Source of the DNA: an uncultured Collinsella sp.
GTDB taxonomy: Bacteria > Actinomycetota > Coriobacteriia > Coriobacteriales > Coriobacteriaceae
Direction of reading: 5' to 3'
Assembly: GCA_902490365.1 (NCBI GenBank)
Contig: CABUDQ010000017.1
Coordinates: forward strand, 1-41,724
DNA length: 41,724 nucleotides
Shown: positions 7,231 through 16,406 of the stretch, in pieces
How the letters are laid out: every line of letters begins with the position of its first letter
How positions within the stretch are numbered: position 1 is the stretch's first letter
Notes under the pieces: model-generated
The model's input: only the letters and a program-made list of their open reading frames with translations
The model's database searches: none
Told to the model about the DNA's origin: nothing
Made by a program: the position numbers and the translations under genes

Positions 7231-7460
7231 GAGTGGGACGCGTTTTCCCAATGACTGCCCAGGCGGAAACCGCATCCCGGAATCTAAGCTCGGAATGGGA
7301 TACATTTTCCGGATGACGCCTCAAGTGGAAGCTGCGACCCGGAATCGAGCCGTAGAGTGGGACATGCTTTCCCCATGGCAACCCAGGCGGAAAGCGCATC
7401 CCGGAATCGCCCCTCAGAACGGGACGTGCTTTCCGCCAGCCGCCCCCTCAACTCCAAAAC
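7231..7460. repeat. Tandem degenerate palindromic repeat, about 3.5 units of 60-64 bp
   Basis: Units begin at 7231, 7291, 7355 and 7415 (truncated). Each starts with a GGGAC...TTTCC stretch and continues with GGCGGAAA...ATCCCGGAAT, so each full unit can fold as an imperfect hairpin (GGGAC-ATGCTTTCC against GGAAAGCGCATCCC in unit 3). This resembles REP/BIME-type intergenic elements. The open frame across it is a by-product of the repeat, not a gene. Confidence 0.75.
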
Positions 7461-7523
7461 CCATGCGCCCTCCATTCCAAAACTGGGTAGAAGAAAGCCA
7501 AAACGCAATCGCAGGAGGTCAAT

Positions 7524-8402
7524 ATGACTGCAGAAGATAAGGCAAAGAACGTCGGCAAGGTCGCGCTCGTCTTGGAGGGTGGCAGTTTTCGTGGGCAGTT
7601 TACCGCCGGCGTGCTCGACGTTCTCATGGAGGCCGGTGTCGAAATTCCGGCGGTATATGGCGTATCGGCCGGTGCGCTCAACGGCGTCAACTACAAGTCA
7701 CACCAGATCGGTCGCGTCAATCGCATCAACCTGACCTTCTGCAATGACAACCGCTACATGGGTGCCGCATCCTTCGCATCCACGGGCTCCATCGTGGGTT
7801 ACGACTTTATCTTCAACGATATCCAGGACCGCCTGGATCCCTTTGACAACGAGGCGTTCGACGCCAGCCCTATCGAGATGTACGCCGTCGCGACGGACAT
7901 GCTGTTTGGAACCGCTGCCTACCTGCCGGTCAAAAGCGCCGTGCTCGACCTCGACGCCGTGCGCGCCTCGACGTCGCTGCCGCTGGTGACGCCGCCGGTC
8001 GAGATTGACGGGCACAAATACGTCGACGGCGGCGTAGCCGATTCGGTTCCTATCGAGCATGTGCTCGAGGAGGCGGGCTTCGACCGTGCGGTCGTCATCG
8101 TCACCCAGGACCGCTCATATGAGAAAAAGCCCTACGAGTTTTTGCCGGCGGCGCGTGCGCGCTATGCCGACTACCCCTATCTGCTCGAGGCTATCGAGAC
8201 GCGCCACGACCGCTATAACCTCCAGCGCATGCACCTGTGGAAGTATGAGCGCGAGGGCCGCGCACTGGTCGTCGCTCCGCAAAAGCCGGTCGAGGTCGGC
8301 CATGTCGAGCACGATCCGGCAAAGCTTCTCGATCTGTATATCCAGGGCCGCCAGGAGGCAAAGCGCTTGCTGGGAGATATCGAGGCGTTTGTCGAGCGTT
8401 AA
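7524..8402 (+). CDS. Patatin-like phospholipase family protein
   Basis: This 292-residue protein has the patatin fold motifs. The oxyanion loop is LEGGSFRGQFTAGVLD near residue 15, the nucleophile elbow is GVSAG with Ser48, and the catalytic dyad Asp168 lies in DGGVADS. It belongs to the YjjU-like bacterial branch and probably hydrolyses acyl esters of membrane lipids on the cytosolic side. No signal peptide or membrane segment is seen. The ATG is preceded by GCAGGAGG at a proper distance. It stands alone between the repeat region and the ribosomal protein operon. The physiological substrate is not predictable. Confidence 0.88.
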   Translation: MTAEDKAKNVGKVALVLEGGSFRGQFTAGVLDVLMEAGVEIPAVYGVSAGALNGVNYKSHQIGRVNRINLTFCNDNRYMGAASFASTGSIVGYDFIFNDIQDRLDPFDNEAFDASPIEMYAVATDMLFGTAAYLPVKSAVLDLDAVRASTSLPLVTPPVEIDGHKYVDGGVADSVPIEHVLEEAGFDRAVVIVTQDRSYEKKPYEFLPAARARYADYPYLLEAIETRHDRYNLQRMHLWKYEREGRALVVAPQKPVEVGHVEHDPAKLLDLYIQGRQEAKRLLGDIEAFVER

Positions 8403-8465
8403 CGCTGCGACATCACGGCTCGTGGATGACATGTGCAGAAACTCTGGTCGGAGCCAAAATACCTG

Positions 8466-8493
8466 TTGACTCGTACGGCGAGCGGGGTAATAT
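8466..8493 (+). promoter_or_regulatory. Promoter of the rplM-rpsI operon
   Basis: TTGACT (8466-8471) and TAATAT (8488-8493) with a 16-base spacer. The leader of about 60 bases has a GGGG/CCCC-capable segment that could serve autogenous control by L13, but no defined motif is recognised. Confidence 0.65.
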
Positions 8494-8559
8494 GGACGGG
8501 TTACTTGCAGAGCCCCGTGAATCTCTGTAACAACACGTACTGTACATGGAGGAGTCTAA

Positions 8560-9003
8560 GTGATTTCGAAATCGACTCACTACGCCAAGCAGGGCGAGGT
8601 CCAGCGCAACTGGGTTCTCGTCGACGCCGATGGTGCTGTCCTGGGCCGTCTTGCCACCCAGATCGCAATGATCCTGCGCGGTAAGAACAAGCCCCAGTTC
8701 ACGCCCAACAGCGACTGCGGCGACTTCGTTGTCGTCATCAACGCCGATAAGGTCCAGCTTACCGGTAACAAGGCCGACACGAAGACCTATTATCGCCACA
8801 GCGGCTACAACGGCGGCCTCAAGGCTGAGAGCTTCCGCCAGGCTATGGAGAAGCACCCGGAGAAGGTCATCGAGCGCGCCGTTCGCGGTATGCTGCCCAA
8901 GACCACCCTCGGCCGTGCCCAGATGACCAAGCTTAAGGTCTACGCTGGTGCCGAGCATCCGCATGCTGCCCAGAACCCCACGAAGATTGAGCTGGAGGCT
9001 TAA
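8560..9003 (+). CDS. rplM: 50S ribosomal protein L13
   Basis: The 147-residue product matches L13 along its length: the N-terminal NWVLVDADGAVLGRLATQIA, the middle VVINADKVQLTGNKADTKTYYRHSGYNGG-type block, and the C-terminal GMLPKTTLGRAQMTKLKVYAGAEHPH region. It binds 23S rRNA early in assembly of the large subunit. The start is a GTG preceded by GGAGGAG at about 6 bases. rpsI follows after two bases, the conserved L13-S9 operon. Confidence 0.97.
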   Translation: MISKSTHYAKQGEVQRNWVLVDADGAVLGRLATQIAMILRGKNKPQFTPNSDCGDFVVVINADKVQLTGNKADTKTYYRHSGYNGGLKAESFRQAMEKHPEKVIERAVRGMLPKTTLGRAQMTKLKVYAGAEHPHAAQNPTKIELEA

Positions 9004-9005
9004 AG

Positions 9006-9401
<396 letters not shown>

Positions 9402-9433
9402 GGTTTTATCTCCTTTCGAGATACAATGTACAA

Positions 9434-9475
9434 GCGGGGCCTGCCGATTCCTCGGCGGGTCCCGCTTTTCTTTTT
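9434..9475 (+). terminator. Intrinsic terminator of rplM-rpsI
   Basis: GCGGG...CTGCCGA pairs with TCGGCGG...CCCGC around TTCC, followed by a T-rich tract (TTTTCTTTTT). Confidence 0.9.
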
Positions 9476-9524
9476 CGACTAGGGTGGGCGGTTGTATATC
9501 GCCTGCTAGGGAAGGAGCGATCCT

Positions 9525-10862
9525 ATGCCCCAGAACATCTTCGGTACCGACGGCGTCCGTGGCGTCGCCAATGCCGACCTCTCGTGCGACCTCGCGTTTC
9601 GCCTGGGCCGCGCGGCGACCAAGTTCCTTGGCCCGGACATCTGCATCGGCCGCGACACGCGTCTTTCGGGTACCATGCTCGAGAGTGCTCTGACCGCTGG
9701 CATTATGGCAGAGGGCGGCCGTCCGCATTGCTGCGGCGTTATCCCTACGCCGGCCGTGGCGCTGCTCACCGTCCAAAACGAGCTCGACGGCGGCATCGTC
9801 ATCTCTGCTTCGCATAATCCGCCGGAGTTCAACGGCATCAAGTTCTTTAGCCGCAAGGGCATGAAGCTTCCCGATGCTGTCGAGGAAGAGATCAGCGCCT
9901 GGGTCATGTCCGAGGAGGCCATGGCTGCCGACACGCTGCCGACCGGCGCCGGTGTGGGTCACATCATCAAGATGAAAGACGCCCGCAAGGCCTATGTCGA
10001 TCATGCCATCAGCACGCTCGACGGCCTTAAGCTCGATGGCCTGGTTGTTGCCGTCGACTGCGGCCACGGTGCTTCCTGCCAGACCACGCCCGCTGCGCTG
10101 CAGCGCCTGGGCGCCACGGTCCATGCCATCAACACCGATTACTGCGGCACCGACATTAACGTTGAGTGCGGCTCCACTCACCTTGAGCCCCTGCGCGAGC
10201 TCGTGCTGCGCACCCACGCCGATATCGGCCTGGCCCACGACGGCGACGCCGACCGCGTGCTGTTCGTCGACGGCGAGGGCAATGAGATCGACGGTGACTA
10301 CATCCTGGCTATCTGCGGTTCTGACCTCGCCGCCCGCGGCAAGCTCGCCAACTCCGAGATCGTCTCGACCGTCATGTGCAACCTTGGCTTCTCCATCGCT
10401 ATGAAGGAGCAGGGCTTCGAAATGGTTCAGACCGCCGTGGGTGACCGCTACGTTTTGGAGCGCATGCTCGCGGATGGCGCCGTCATCGGCGGCGAACAGT
10501 CCGGCCACATCATCTTCCTGGAGCACAACACCACCGGTGACGGCCTGGTGACGGCTCTGCAGCTGCTGGCCGTGCTCAAGCGCACCGGTCGTACCCTCAC
10601 CGATCTTGCCGGCATCATGAAGAAGTACCCGCAGGTACTCGTCAACGTGCATTCCGACAACAAGGCCGGCCTGGACGATTGCCAGCCCATTTGGGACGCC
10701 GTCGCTGCCGCCGAGAAGGAGCTTGACGGCCGCGGCCGCATTCTGGTGCGCCCGAGCGGTACCGAGCCGCTGGTCCGTGTTATGGCCGAGGCGGAGACGC
10801 ACGAGCTCACTCAGCGTGTTGTCGACGACATCGTCGAGGTTGTCAAGCGCGAACTTCCCTAA
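9525..10862 (+). CDS. glmM: Phosphoglucosamine mutase
   Basis: This 445-residue enzyme interconverts glucosamine-6-phosphate and glucosamine-1-phosphate, on the way to UDP-GlcNAc for peptidoglycan. Visible are the N-terminal FGTDGVRGVAN, the phosphoserine loop ISASHNPPEFNGIKFF (Ser near 96), the magnesium loop DGDADR near residue 238, the sugar loop GGEQSGH, and the phosphate-binding RPSGTEPLVRVM at the end. The length is standard for GlmM. The ATG has GAAGGAG upstream. The EIIA(Glc) and nagB genes follow, so three genes of amino-sugar and sugar supply are clustered, although each probably has its own promoter. Confidence 0.96.
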   Translation: MPQNIFGTDGVRGVANADLSCDLAFRLGRAATKFLGPDICIGRDTRLSGTMLESALTAGIMAEGGRPHCCGVIPTPAVALLTVQNELDGGIVISASHNPPEFNGIKFFSRKGMKLPDAVEEEISAWVMSEEAMAADTLPTGAGVGHIIKMKDARKAYVDHAISTLDGLKLDGLVVAVDCGHGASCQTTPAALQRLGATVHAINTDYCGTDINVECGSTHLEPLRELVLRTHADIGLAHDGDADRVLFVDGEGNEIDGDYILAICGSDLAARGKLANSEIVSTVMCNLGFSIAMKEQGFEMVQTAVGDRYVLERMLADGAVIGGEQSGHIIFLEHNTTGDGLVTALQLLAVLKRTGRTLTDLAGIMKKYPQVLVNVHSDNKAGLDDCQPIWDAVAAAEKELDGRGRILVRPSGTEPLVRVMAEAETHELTQRVVDDIVEVVKRELP

Positions 10863-10883
10863 TGGTCAAAAACGGGTGCCAAG

Positions 10884-10892
10884 TGGTAAACT
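10884..10892 (+). promoter_or_regulatory. Extended -10 promoter for the EIIA gene
   Basis: TGGTAAACT combines a TG extension with TAAACT (10887-10892); TGGTCA at 10863 could act as a weak -35 with an 18-base spacer. Confidence 0.4.
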
Positions 10893-10933
10893 GTTAAAGC
10901 TATTTTGATTGATTGGTATGTCCGAGGGGGAGC

Positions 10934-11431
10934 ATGTTCACTAAAGTCCTAAGGTCTTTTGGTATGCGTGGACGAGTTCTTACGCTGGATGCTCCCATCT
11001 CGGGCGACGTCATTCCGTTGTCCGAGGTCAATGACCAGACATTTGCCACCGGCCTTTTGGGCCAGGGCGTGGCGATTCAGCCTACCGGCACGCGTGTGAT
11101 TGCGCCGGCAGACGCCAAGGTCGAGGCCATTTTTCCCACGGGTCACGCCGTTGCGCTCAACACGGTCGATGGCCTAGACGTGCTCATCCACGTTGGTTTG
11201 GACACTGTTCAGCTTGAGGGCAAGCATTTTAGCGTGCATGCACAGGTGGGCGATGTCGTCCATAAGGGTGACGTGCTCATCGAGTTCGATCGCGAGGCAA
11301 TTGCTGCCGAGGGCTACGATGTGACGGTCCCCATCTTGGTGTGCAACTCCGTTGAGTTCTCGAGTATCAAGGGCTCCGTTGGTGCGCATGTCGAAGAGAT
11401 GGACCAGCTCATCGTTGCTCGCGAGCGCTAG
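10934..11431 (+). CDS. crr: PTS glucose-type EIIA component
   Basis: This 165-residue protein is a free EIIA of the glucose family. It has two conserved histidines: His71 in TGHAVAL and His86 in VLIHVGLDTVQLEGKHF, the latter being the phospho-accepting residue. It takes phosphate from HPr and passes it to an EIIB domain of a sugar permease. The ATG at 10934 follows GAGGGGGAG; an in-frame TTG at 10913 lies over that site and is not used. A single-domain EIIA must serve EIICB proteins encoded elsewhere. The neighbours glmM and nagB suggest a link to glucose or N-acetylglucosamine uptake. Confidence 0.9.
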   Translation: MFTKVLRSFGMRGRVLTLDAPISGDVIPLSEVNDQTFATGLLGQGVAIQPTGTRVIAPADAKVEAIFPTGHAVALNTVDGLDVLIHVGLDTVQLEGKHFSVHAQVGDVVHKGDVLIEFDREAIAAEGYDVTVPILVCNSVEFSSIKGSVGAHVEEMDQLIVARER

Positions 11432-11473
11432 CAAGTGCACGTGGCCATTAGCCTACAATTCAAACACGTTTAT

Positions 11474-11503
11474 GGAGGGCGCCCTTGAAAGAGGGCGCCC
11501 TCC
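11474..11503. terminator. Perfect 11-bp hairpin after crr
   Basis: GGAGGGCGCCC (11474-11484) and GGGCGCCCTCC (11493-11503) pair perfectly around an 8-base loop. There is no T-tract, so this may be a terminator aided by other factors, or the start of a structured nagB leader. Confidence 0.5.
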
Positions 11504-11703
11504 GTGGCAAGATGGGATTTGTCCGAAGCTAAACGGCTTTGGGTCACCGTGGACGGGCAGGGGCCTCGACGCGGCTAGACACGAGACACATACATTACGC
11601 GACCTCGCCCTGGTGGCCGCACACGTTGGTTGCGGCCGACGCGGGCCGCGGGCAAGTGCTTGTAAGGGGAGCCTTGCCTCTCTTGTACAAGAAAGGACGC
11701 GTA
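11504..11703 (+). other. GC-rich structured leader before nagB
   Basis: This non-coding stretch can form several stems, among them GGCCGCA/TGCGGCC (11615/11631) and CTTGT/ACAAG (11659/11687). I cannot match it to a known riboswitch. The open frame entering nagB from 11539 has no ribosome-binding site. Confidence 0.4.
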
Positions 11704-12432
11704 ATGAAGATCATTAAAGCTAAAGACTACGAGGATATGAGCCGCAAGGCCGCCAATATCATCTCGGCGCAGGTTATCCTCAAGCCCGATTGCGTGCTGG
11801 GTCTTGCCACCGGCTCCACCCCGATCGGTGCCTACAAGCAGCTCGCTGCTTGGTACGAGAAGGGCGACGTCGACTTTGCCGAGGTCAGCACCTACAACCT
11901 GGACGAGTATCGCGGCCTTTCGCACGACGATCCCCAGAGCTATCACTACTTCATGCGTGAGAACTTCTTCGATCACATCAACATCGACCTGAACAACACG
12001 CATGTGCCCGACGGTTCCAACCCCGACGCCGCCGCTGCCTGCTCTGAGTACGACAAGATCGTCGCCGCCGCCGGTTACCCGGATCTGCAGCTGCTCGGCA
12101 TTGGCAACAACGGCCACATCGGTTTCAACGAGCCCGATGACCACTTCTCCAAGGGCACGCACTGCGTCGACCTCACCGAGAGCACCATTCAGGCCAACAG
12201 CCGCCTGTTCGACAGCATCGACGATGTTCCCCGTCAGGCCTACACCATGGGTACCCAGACCATCATGTATGCCCGCATGATCCTAGTCGTCGCCAACGGC
12301 GAGGCCAAGGCTCAGGCCGTGCATGACATGTGCTATGGTCCGGTTACGCCCGCGTGCCCGGCTTCGATTCTGCAGCTGCACACCAACTGCGTTGTCGTTG
12401 CCGACGAGGCCGCCCTTTCGCTCTGCGAGTAG
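11704..12432 (+). CDS. nagB: Glucosamine-6-phosphate deaminase
   Basis: The 242-residue product, the exact usual length, converts glucosamine-6-phosphate to fructose-6-phosphate and ammonia. Visible are GLATGSTPIGAYKQL (phosphate binding), the catalytic region TYNLDEYRGL, and LGIGNNGHIGFNEP with the active-site His. The ATG at 11704 has AAAGGA upstream. It is the catabolic counterpart to glmM two genes upstream and feeds amino sugars into glycolysis. The C-terminus is short, without the allosteric extension seen in enterobacterial enzymes. Confidence 0.96.
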   Translation: MKIIKAKDYEDMSRKAANIISAQVILKPDCVLGLATGSTPIGAYKQLAAWYEKGDVDFAEVSTYNLDEYRGLSHDDPQSYHYFMRENFFDHINIDLNNTHVPDGSNPDAAAACSEYDKIVAAAGYPDLQLLGIGNNGHIGFNEPDDHFSKGTHCVDLTESTIQANSRLFDSIDDVPRQAYTMGTQTIMYARMILVVANGEAKAQAVHDMCYGPVTPACPASILQLHTNCVVVADEAALSLCE

Positions 12433-12465
12433 CGCGAATCCTGCACCTCGACATAGCCTTGCCTA

Positions 12466-12492
12466 AGGCCTCCGCTTTGCGGGGGCCTTTTT
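12466..12492 (+). terminator. Intrinsic terminator of nagB
   Basis: AGGCCTCCGC (12466-12475) pairs with GCGGGGGCCT (12479-12488) around TTT, followed by five T. Confidence 0.9.
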
Positions 12493-12879
12493 GCTATCCC
12501 TTTCCGCCCGCTTGACCAAAATCTTGCCGCAGGCTTGGCGAATGCCGGATGCCCAACAGCTTGATTCATTCCATACCAGATTCTATGCAAAAATGCCACT
12601 AAAAGGTCGTAGACGGTAGCGGGTGCTAGGCGAGTTGAATGACATAGTTGAACCTTGTTCACCTGCGTTACACTGCCGCTTAGATGGGACAAGCTGACAA
12701 GCCATTTACCTGCTTAAAGACCGATTAGTCGGGGGATTAATAACAATCGGCCCTCGCTGTACAAAAACTTGCCGCTTGCGTACCAAAAGACAACCTAAAA
12801 CACAAGGTCGCTCTATTCATAGCGCGGCTTGTATGGTCTTGCGGTTACAGTGTCCATACGGTCGAGTTGAGGAGCGGGC
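12493..12879. other. Intergenic region before the BTAD regulator
   Basis: No gene is seen. A 14-base word CAAAATCTTGCCGC (12517) recurs as CAAAAACTTGCCGC (12762). GACAAGC is directly repeated with an 8-base period (12688, 12696). GTATGG/CCATAC form an inverted repeat just before the start codon (12831, 12854). These could be sites for the regulator itself; the evidence is weak. Confidence 0.35.
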
Positions 12880-15879
12880 ATGGTAAACGATTTGGGCAGT
12901 ATAGACGACCTCGAACTGATGCCGCTGGGCGGAGGCTATATGGTGCGACGCGAACGCTTGATGAATGAGCTTATCGCCAAGGGCCGAAAGGCCGGCATTG
13001 TGGTTCTTTATGCGCCCGACGGGTTTGGGAAGACCTCGGTGCTGCTGCAGTACACCCATGAGGTTAAATGCGACCCGACGCGAGGCCCCGTGCGGATTAT
13101 CGAGGCCGATCGCGCCACTGGGCGCGAGGTGTTTATGCAGCTCGAGGTGGTCACCGAAGAACTCAAAGACAAACCGCGCTCCCTTATCGCGATTGATAAT
13201 GTGCCAAACCTCGATCAGCGCGATACCGAAGACCTCATCGACAGGATTCGCGGCCTGCGCGCCATGGGGGTAGGGGTCTTTATCTCCTGCCGTCCTTCAA
13301 ATCGTCAGCTGATTCATGGGCTGGGCGATTCGGTTAAGATCAATGCGCAGATGCTCAAGGTGCATGCCTATGAGTATTCGTCGTGGGCATCGGCGTTTTC
13401 GATCAGCACATCGCTCGACTTTTATCAGCTCACGCAGGGCGTGCCCGAGCTCGTTTCGGCATTGCAGACGGGTCTGTATGGCCAAGGCGACGTAGCCGGT
13501 CTGCTCGAAAACGAGATTGTCAACGTATATGGCGCGGCACTTGTCGATCTGGCTTCGCTCGACAATAATGCGCTGTTTTGCGTGGCATGTCTCATGATTT
13601 TGATGGGCGAGGGCAATATCGCAGAACTCGAGGCTTGCGGGGTGAGGCTATCGATGGTCGACCAGTCCTACTTTGTACGCGACTACCCGATCTTTGGCTT
13701 GGACCCCGCCGAGCGGAGTTTTACGTGTCTGGGCACGGAGGATAACGGACGCTTGCGTTTGCGTAAGTTGGTGGCCGAGGTTCGCCCCGAACTTGTTCCG
13801 AGGGCGGCCCGGATTTTGCTTAAAGCGGGCCGATGCGATGCGGCGATGGGCCTGGCGGACGCCTTTTTGGACCGTGGAGCGGTCCTTGAACTTGCTGGGC
13901 AGTATGGGGTCGATCTTGCTCTGACGGGGCACGGGGCCGATATCTGCCGAGCAGCGCTGGGTACGATCGATGCCGACGATCCGGCTCCAGAGCCAACGCC
14001 TGCCGAGGCGCTCGGCGTGTATTTGGCAGCGGTCAGCGTGTCCAATACAAAGCTCGCTCGCTATATGGCATCGGTCATCGAGCGCGGGGGCGAACGGGCG
14101 GCCTGCGAAATAGACCCTGTTTCATGGAGAGTGGCCCAGACACTGACGGCTGTTTGCTATGGGGACAACGGGCTTGGGCTTCCTACGAACCTGGCCGTGC
14201 CAGAAATCGAGACATCCCATACCGCGCTCGATATGTTGTCTGCGCATATCGAGGTCAAGCGCTGCCTGACCGAGCGGGGAGATGACGGCGGCGTTCTACA
14301 GCAGCTCAAAACGAGCAAGGCCTACGACTGCGAGCTCGACATCGCGGGGATTGTTATACGGGCCGACAGCATGCTGGTGGAGCTTTTTGACGGGTCGTTT
14401 GCGGGAACCGACGAGCGCGACGACGAGATGACGGTGGTGCGGGAGGCGCTCGACGTACGTGGGCTTAAGGCGATGGCTATCTGGGTGCGCATGGTGTTGG
14501 CGGCACGGCGGCTCCTTTCCGGCTTGCCGGTAACCGACGACGCGGCATTCAACGAGCTCGATCGTTTTGCCGTGCGCATGCGCGACAACCAGATTCAGCT
14601 GTTTGGCCTGTTGCTAGAAGGCTGGCAGTCGCTGGCAGAGGGACGGCCGGTTAATGCAAAGTTCCGTGCGGTCCAAGTGCTCAAACTTGCCGAGGAGTCG
14701 ATTGCGTACATGCGCGATAACGCATTGCTGCTGGAGCGCGCGGCGTATCTGCGTAACACCTCGATGGTTTCGGTGCGTGAGGAAGCGGAGTTGCTCGATA
14801 TAAGCCAGACGCAGGTTGGTGGAGCGGAGGCCTGGATGGTGGCGCTGCATTTGGCCTGTGCGGGCCGAGACAGCGATCTTGCGGCCTGGATGTCCATGAA
14901 TCGTGCGGGGATTCTGGAGCCATCGTATCGGCTCTTTGCGCGCCTTGCCATGCATTGTCTGGGCGAGCCGGCGACCAGGATTCGCAAGAAGCTTCCCGTG
15001 CGCGAGCTGTCGCGGTACTCGCTGCGCGACGATTTGGAAGGGGAGGGCGAGCGCCTGTTCCAGGCCGGCGAGGTTGAAGCCGTTGATACCATTGACCATA
15101 TCGAGATTCGCATGTTTGGTGCGTTTCGCGCCGAGCGCGACGGGTTTCCCATCACGGACAAAATGTGGCGCCGCAAGAAGGCGGCGACACTTGCCGAGCG
15201 GCTTGCGCTGGGCATGGATGCGCTCGTCGATCGTGAGACGCTGGCCATGGAGTTGTGGCCCCATGCCGAGTTCAATAGCGCCCGCAACAACCTGTACTCG
15301 ACGATATCGCGCTTGCGGTCGGCTTTGGGACCGACGCCGGATGGCAAGTCGTGTGTGCTCATCCAAAATGAATGCATCGGACTCAACGGCGACTACGTCA
15401 AGACCGATGTACGGCTGTTTGACCAGATAAGCCGCGAGGTTTTGGGAAATCGCACGGGTGCGCGCGGGCCCCATTTAGTTGAGCTGTGCCTTAAGATTGA
15501 GCAGCTTTATGCCGGGCCGCTGTATGTTCCCAATGGCTGTAACCCCACCTACTTTTTGCGTATGCGACGCATTATGCAGTCAAAGTACATCGATTGCATG
15601 ATTAAGGGAGCAAATGCCGCCCTAGAAGAAAACGACCTGCAGTCGGCGATTTGGCTGGCGGAGTCGGGGCTTCGGCAGGAAACGGCGCGTGAGGATATGG
15701 TGCGCTGCGCCATGCGCGTCTACAGCGCGGCGGGGCGGCGGCGCGATATCGTCGAGCTGTACAGCGGGCATATGCACCATCTAAGGGAGCAGGTCAATGG
15801 CGTGCCCGAGCCCGAGACGCGGCGTCTATACGAGCGCTTGGTGGAGGGGCGGCTCAATCGCGTGCTGGTCGAGCGATAA
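12880..15879 (+). CDS. Large ATPase/winged-helix/BTAD transcriptional regulator
   Basis: This 999-residue protein combines three parts. Residues about 20-250 form a STAND/MalT-like ATPase with Walker A APDGFGKTS (45-53) and Walker B SLIAIDNVP (about 101-109). The middle, about 250-735, is helical and TPR-like with no named motif. From about 738 there is an OmpR-type winged helix (IEIRMFGAFRAERDG ... RNNLYSTISRLRSALG), then a bacterial transcriptional activator domain (BTAD) from about 840 to 993. The architecture is like AfsR/SARP regulators but with the DNA-binding part at the C-terminus. It probably senses a ligand through the ATPase and activates target promoters. Single gene; the ATG is preceded by GAGGAGCGGGC. 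Target genes are unknown; none of the neighbours is an obvious partner. Confidence 0.85.
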   Translation: MVNDLGSIDDLELMPLGGGYMVRRERLMNELIAKGRKAGIVVLYAPDGFGKTSVLLQYTHEVKCDPTRGPVRIIEADRATGREVFMQLEVVTEELKDKPRSLIAIDNVPNLDQRDTEDLIDRIRGLRAMGVGVFISCRPSNRQLIHGLGDSVKINAQMLKVHAYEYSSWASAFSISTSLDFYQLTQGVPELVSALQTGLYGQGDVAGLLENEIVNVYGAALVDLASLDNNALFCVACLMILMGEGNIAELEACGVRLSMVDQSYFVRDYPIFGLDPAERSFTCLGTEDNGRLRLRKLVAEVRPELVPRAARILLKAGRCDAAMGLADAFLDRGAVLELAGQYGVDLALTGHGADICRAALGTIDADDPAPEPTPAEALGVYLAAVSVSNTKLARYMASVIERGGERAACEIDPVSWRVAQTLTAVCYGDNGLGLPTNLAVPEIETSHTALDMLSAHIEVKRCLTERGDDGGVLQQLKTSKAYDCELDIAGIVIRADSMLVELFDGSFAGTDERDDEMTVVREALDVRGLKAMAIWVRMVLAARRLLSGLPVTDDAAFNELDRFAVRMRDNQIQLFGLLLEGWQSLAEGRPVNAKFRAVQVLKLAEESIAYMRDNALLLERAAYLRNTSMVSVREEAELLDISQTQVGGAEAWMVALHLACAGRDSDLAAWMSMNRAGILEPSYRLFARLAMHCLGEPATRIRKKLPVRELSRYSLRDDLEGEGERLFQAGEVEAVDTIDHIEIRMFGAFRAERDGFPITDKMWRRKKAATLAERLALGMDALVDRETLAMELWPHAEFNSARNNLYSTISRLRSALGPTPDGKSCVLIQNECIGLNGDYVKTDVRLFDQISREVLGNRTGARGPHLVELCLKIEQLYAGPLYVPNGCNPTYFLRMRRIMQSKYIDCMIKGANAALEENDLQSAIWLAESGLRQETAREDMVRCAMRVYSAAGRRRDIVELYSGHMHHLREQVNGVPEPETRRLYERLVEGRLNRVLVER

Positions 15880-15911
15880 AAAACGGGCGCCCGAAGTACT
15901 TGGGCACCCGT
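15878..15911 (-). terminator. Intrinsic terminator of yhbY
   Basis: Read on the minus strand, ACGGGTGCCC pairs with GGGCGCCCGT around a 9-base loop, followed by six T. The T-tract overlaps the stop of the facing regulator gene. Confidence 0.85.
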
Positions 15912-15948
15912 AAGCTTGCTATGTGTTGGCTCGCCGGATCATTGGCTC

Positions 15949-16248
15949 TTAGACGAGCTTGATCTTCTCGATGTCCTTGCGCGAGGACTCGCGATACAGC
16001 GAGAACTTGCGGCCGATGACCTGGACGACCTCGGCGTGGCAACGCTCGGAGAGCTCTTCGGCGGCCTCGCGGGCGGAAAGACTGGAGCCATCGAGCACGG
16101 AGCACTTAACGAGTTCGTGCTTCTCCAGGTAGGCGACCGTCTGCTCGACGGTGCCCTCGTTGACATCGGACTTACCGATGATGATGGCGGGGTTGAGGTG
16201 ATGGGCCATGCTGCGAAGCTGCTTGACCTGGGCTCCTGTCAGTGCCAT
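15949..16248 (-). CDS. yhbY: YhbY-family ribosome assembly RNA-binding protein
   Basis: The 99-residue product is a single CRS1/YhbY (CRM) domain. It begins LTGAQVKQLRSMAHHLNPAIIIGK, where the family carries its GxxG-type RNA loop (here IIGKSDVNEG), and ends VIGRKFSLYRESSR. CRM proteins bind RNA and associate with pre-50S particles. The ATG has GAAAGCGAG upstream. The gene faces the big regulator and ends in a strong terminator. Confidence 0.92.
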   Translation of the reverse strand: MALTGAQVKQLRSMAHHLNPAIIIGKSDVNEGTVEQTVAYLEKHELVKCSVLDGSSLSAREAAEELSERCHAEVVQVIGRKFSLYRESSRKDIEKIKLV

Positions 16249-16406
16249 GGGTTCTCGCTTTCTATGTATGGGGCGCCCCGCGACGGGGCCTTAATCTACG
16301 TGAGCTGTCCCACGATAGCGCAGGAACGGCGCGGTGTGGAGCGCGTTTGCCCAGTTCAAAAAGAATGCGGATGCCGAGTGAGTGGGCGGCGTGGGCTGCG
16401 AACAGG

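Noticed and set aside
7121..7540. Open frame of 139 codons over the repeat array
   Set aside because: It consists of the tandem palindromic units read through, has no good ribosome-binding site for a real start and no protein-like composition.
11539..11703. N-terminal extension of NagB
   Set aside because: The ATG at 11704 has the ribosome-binding site and gives the usual 242 residues; the extension is in GC-rich leader sequence.
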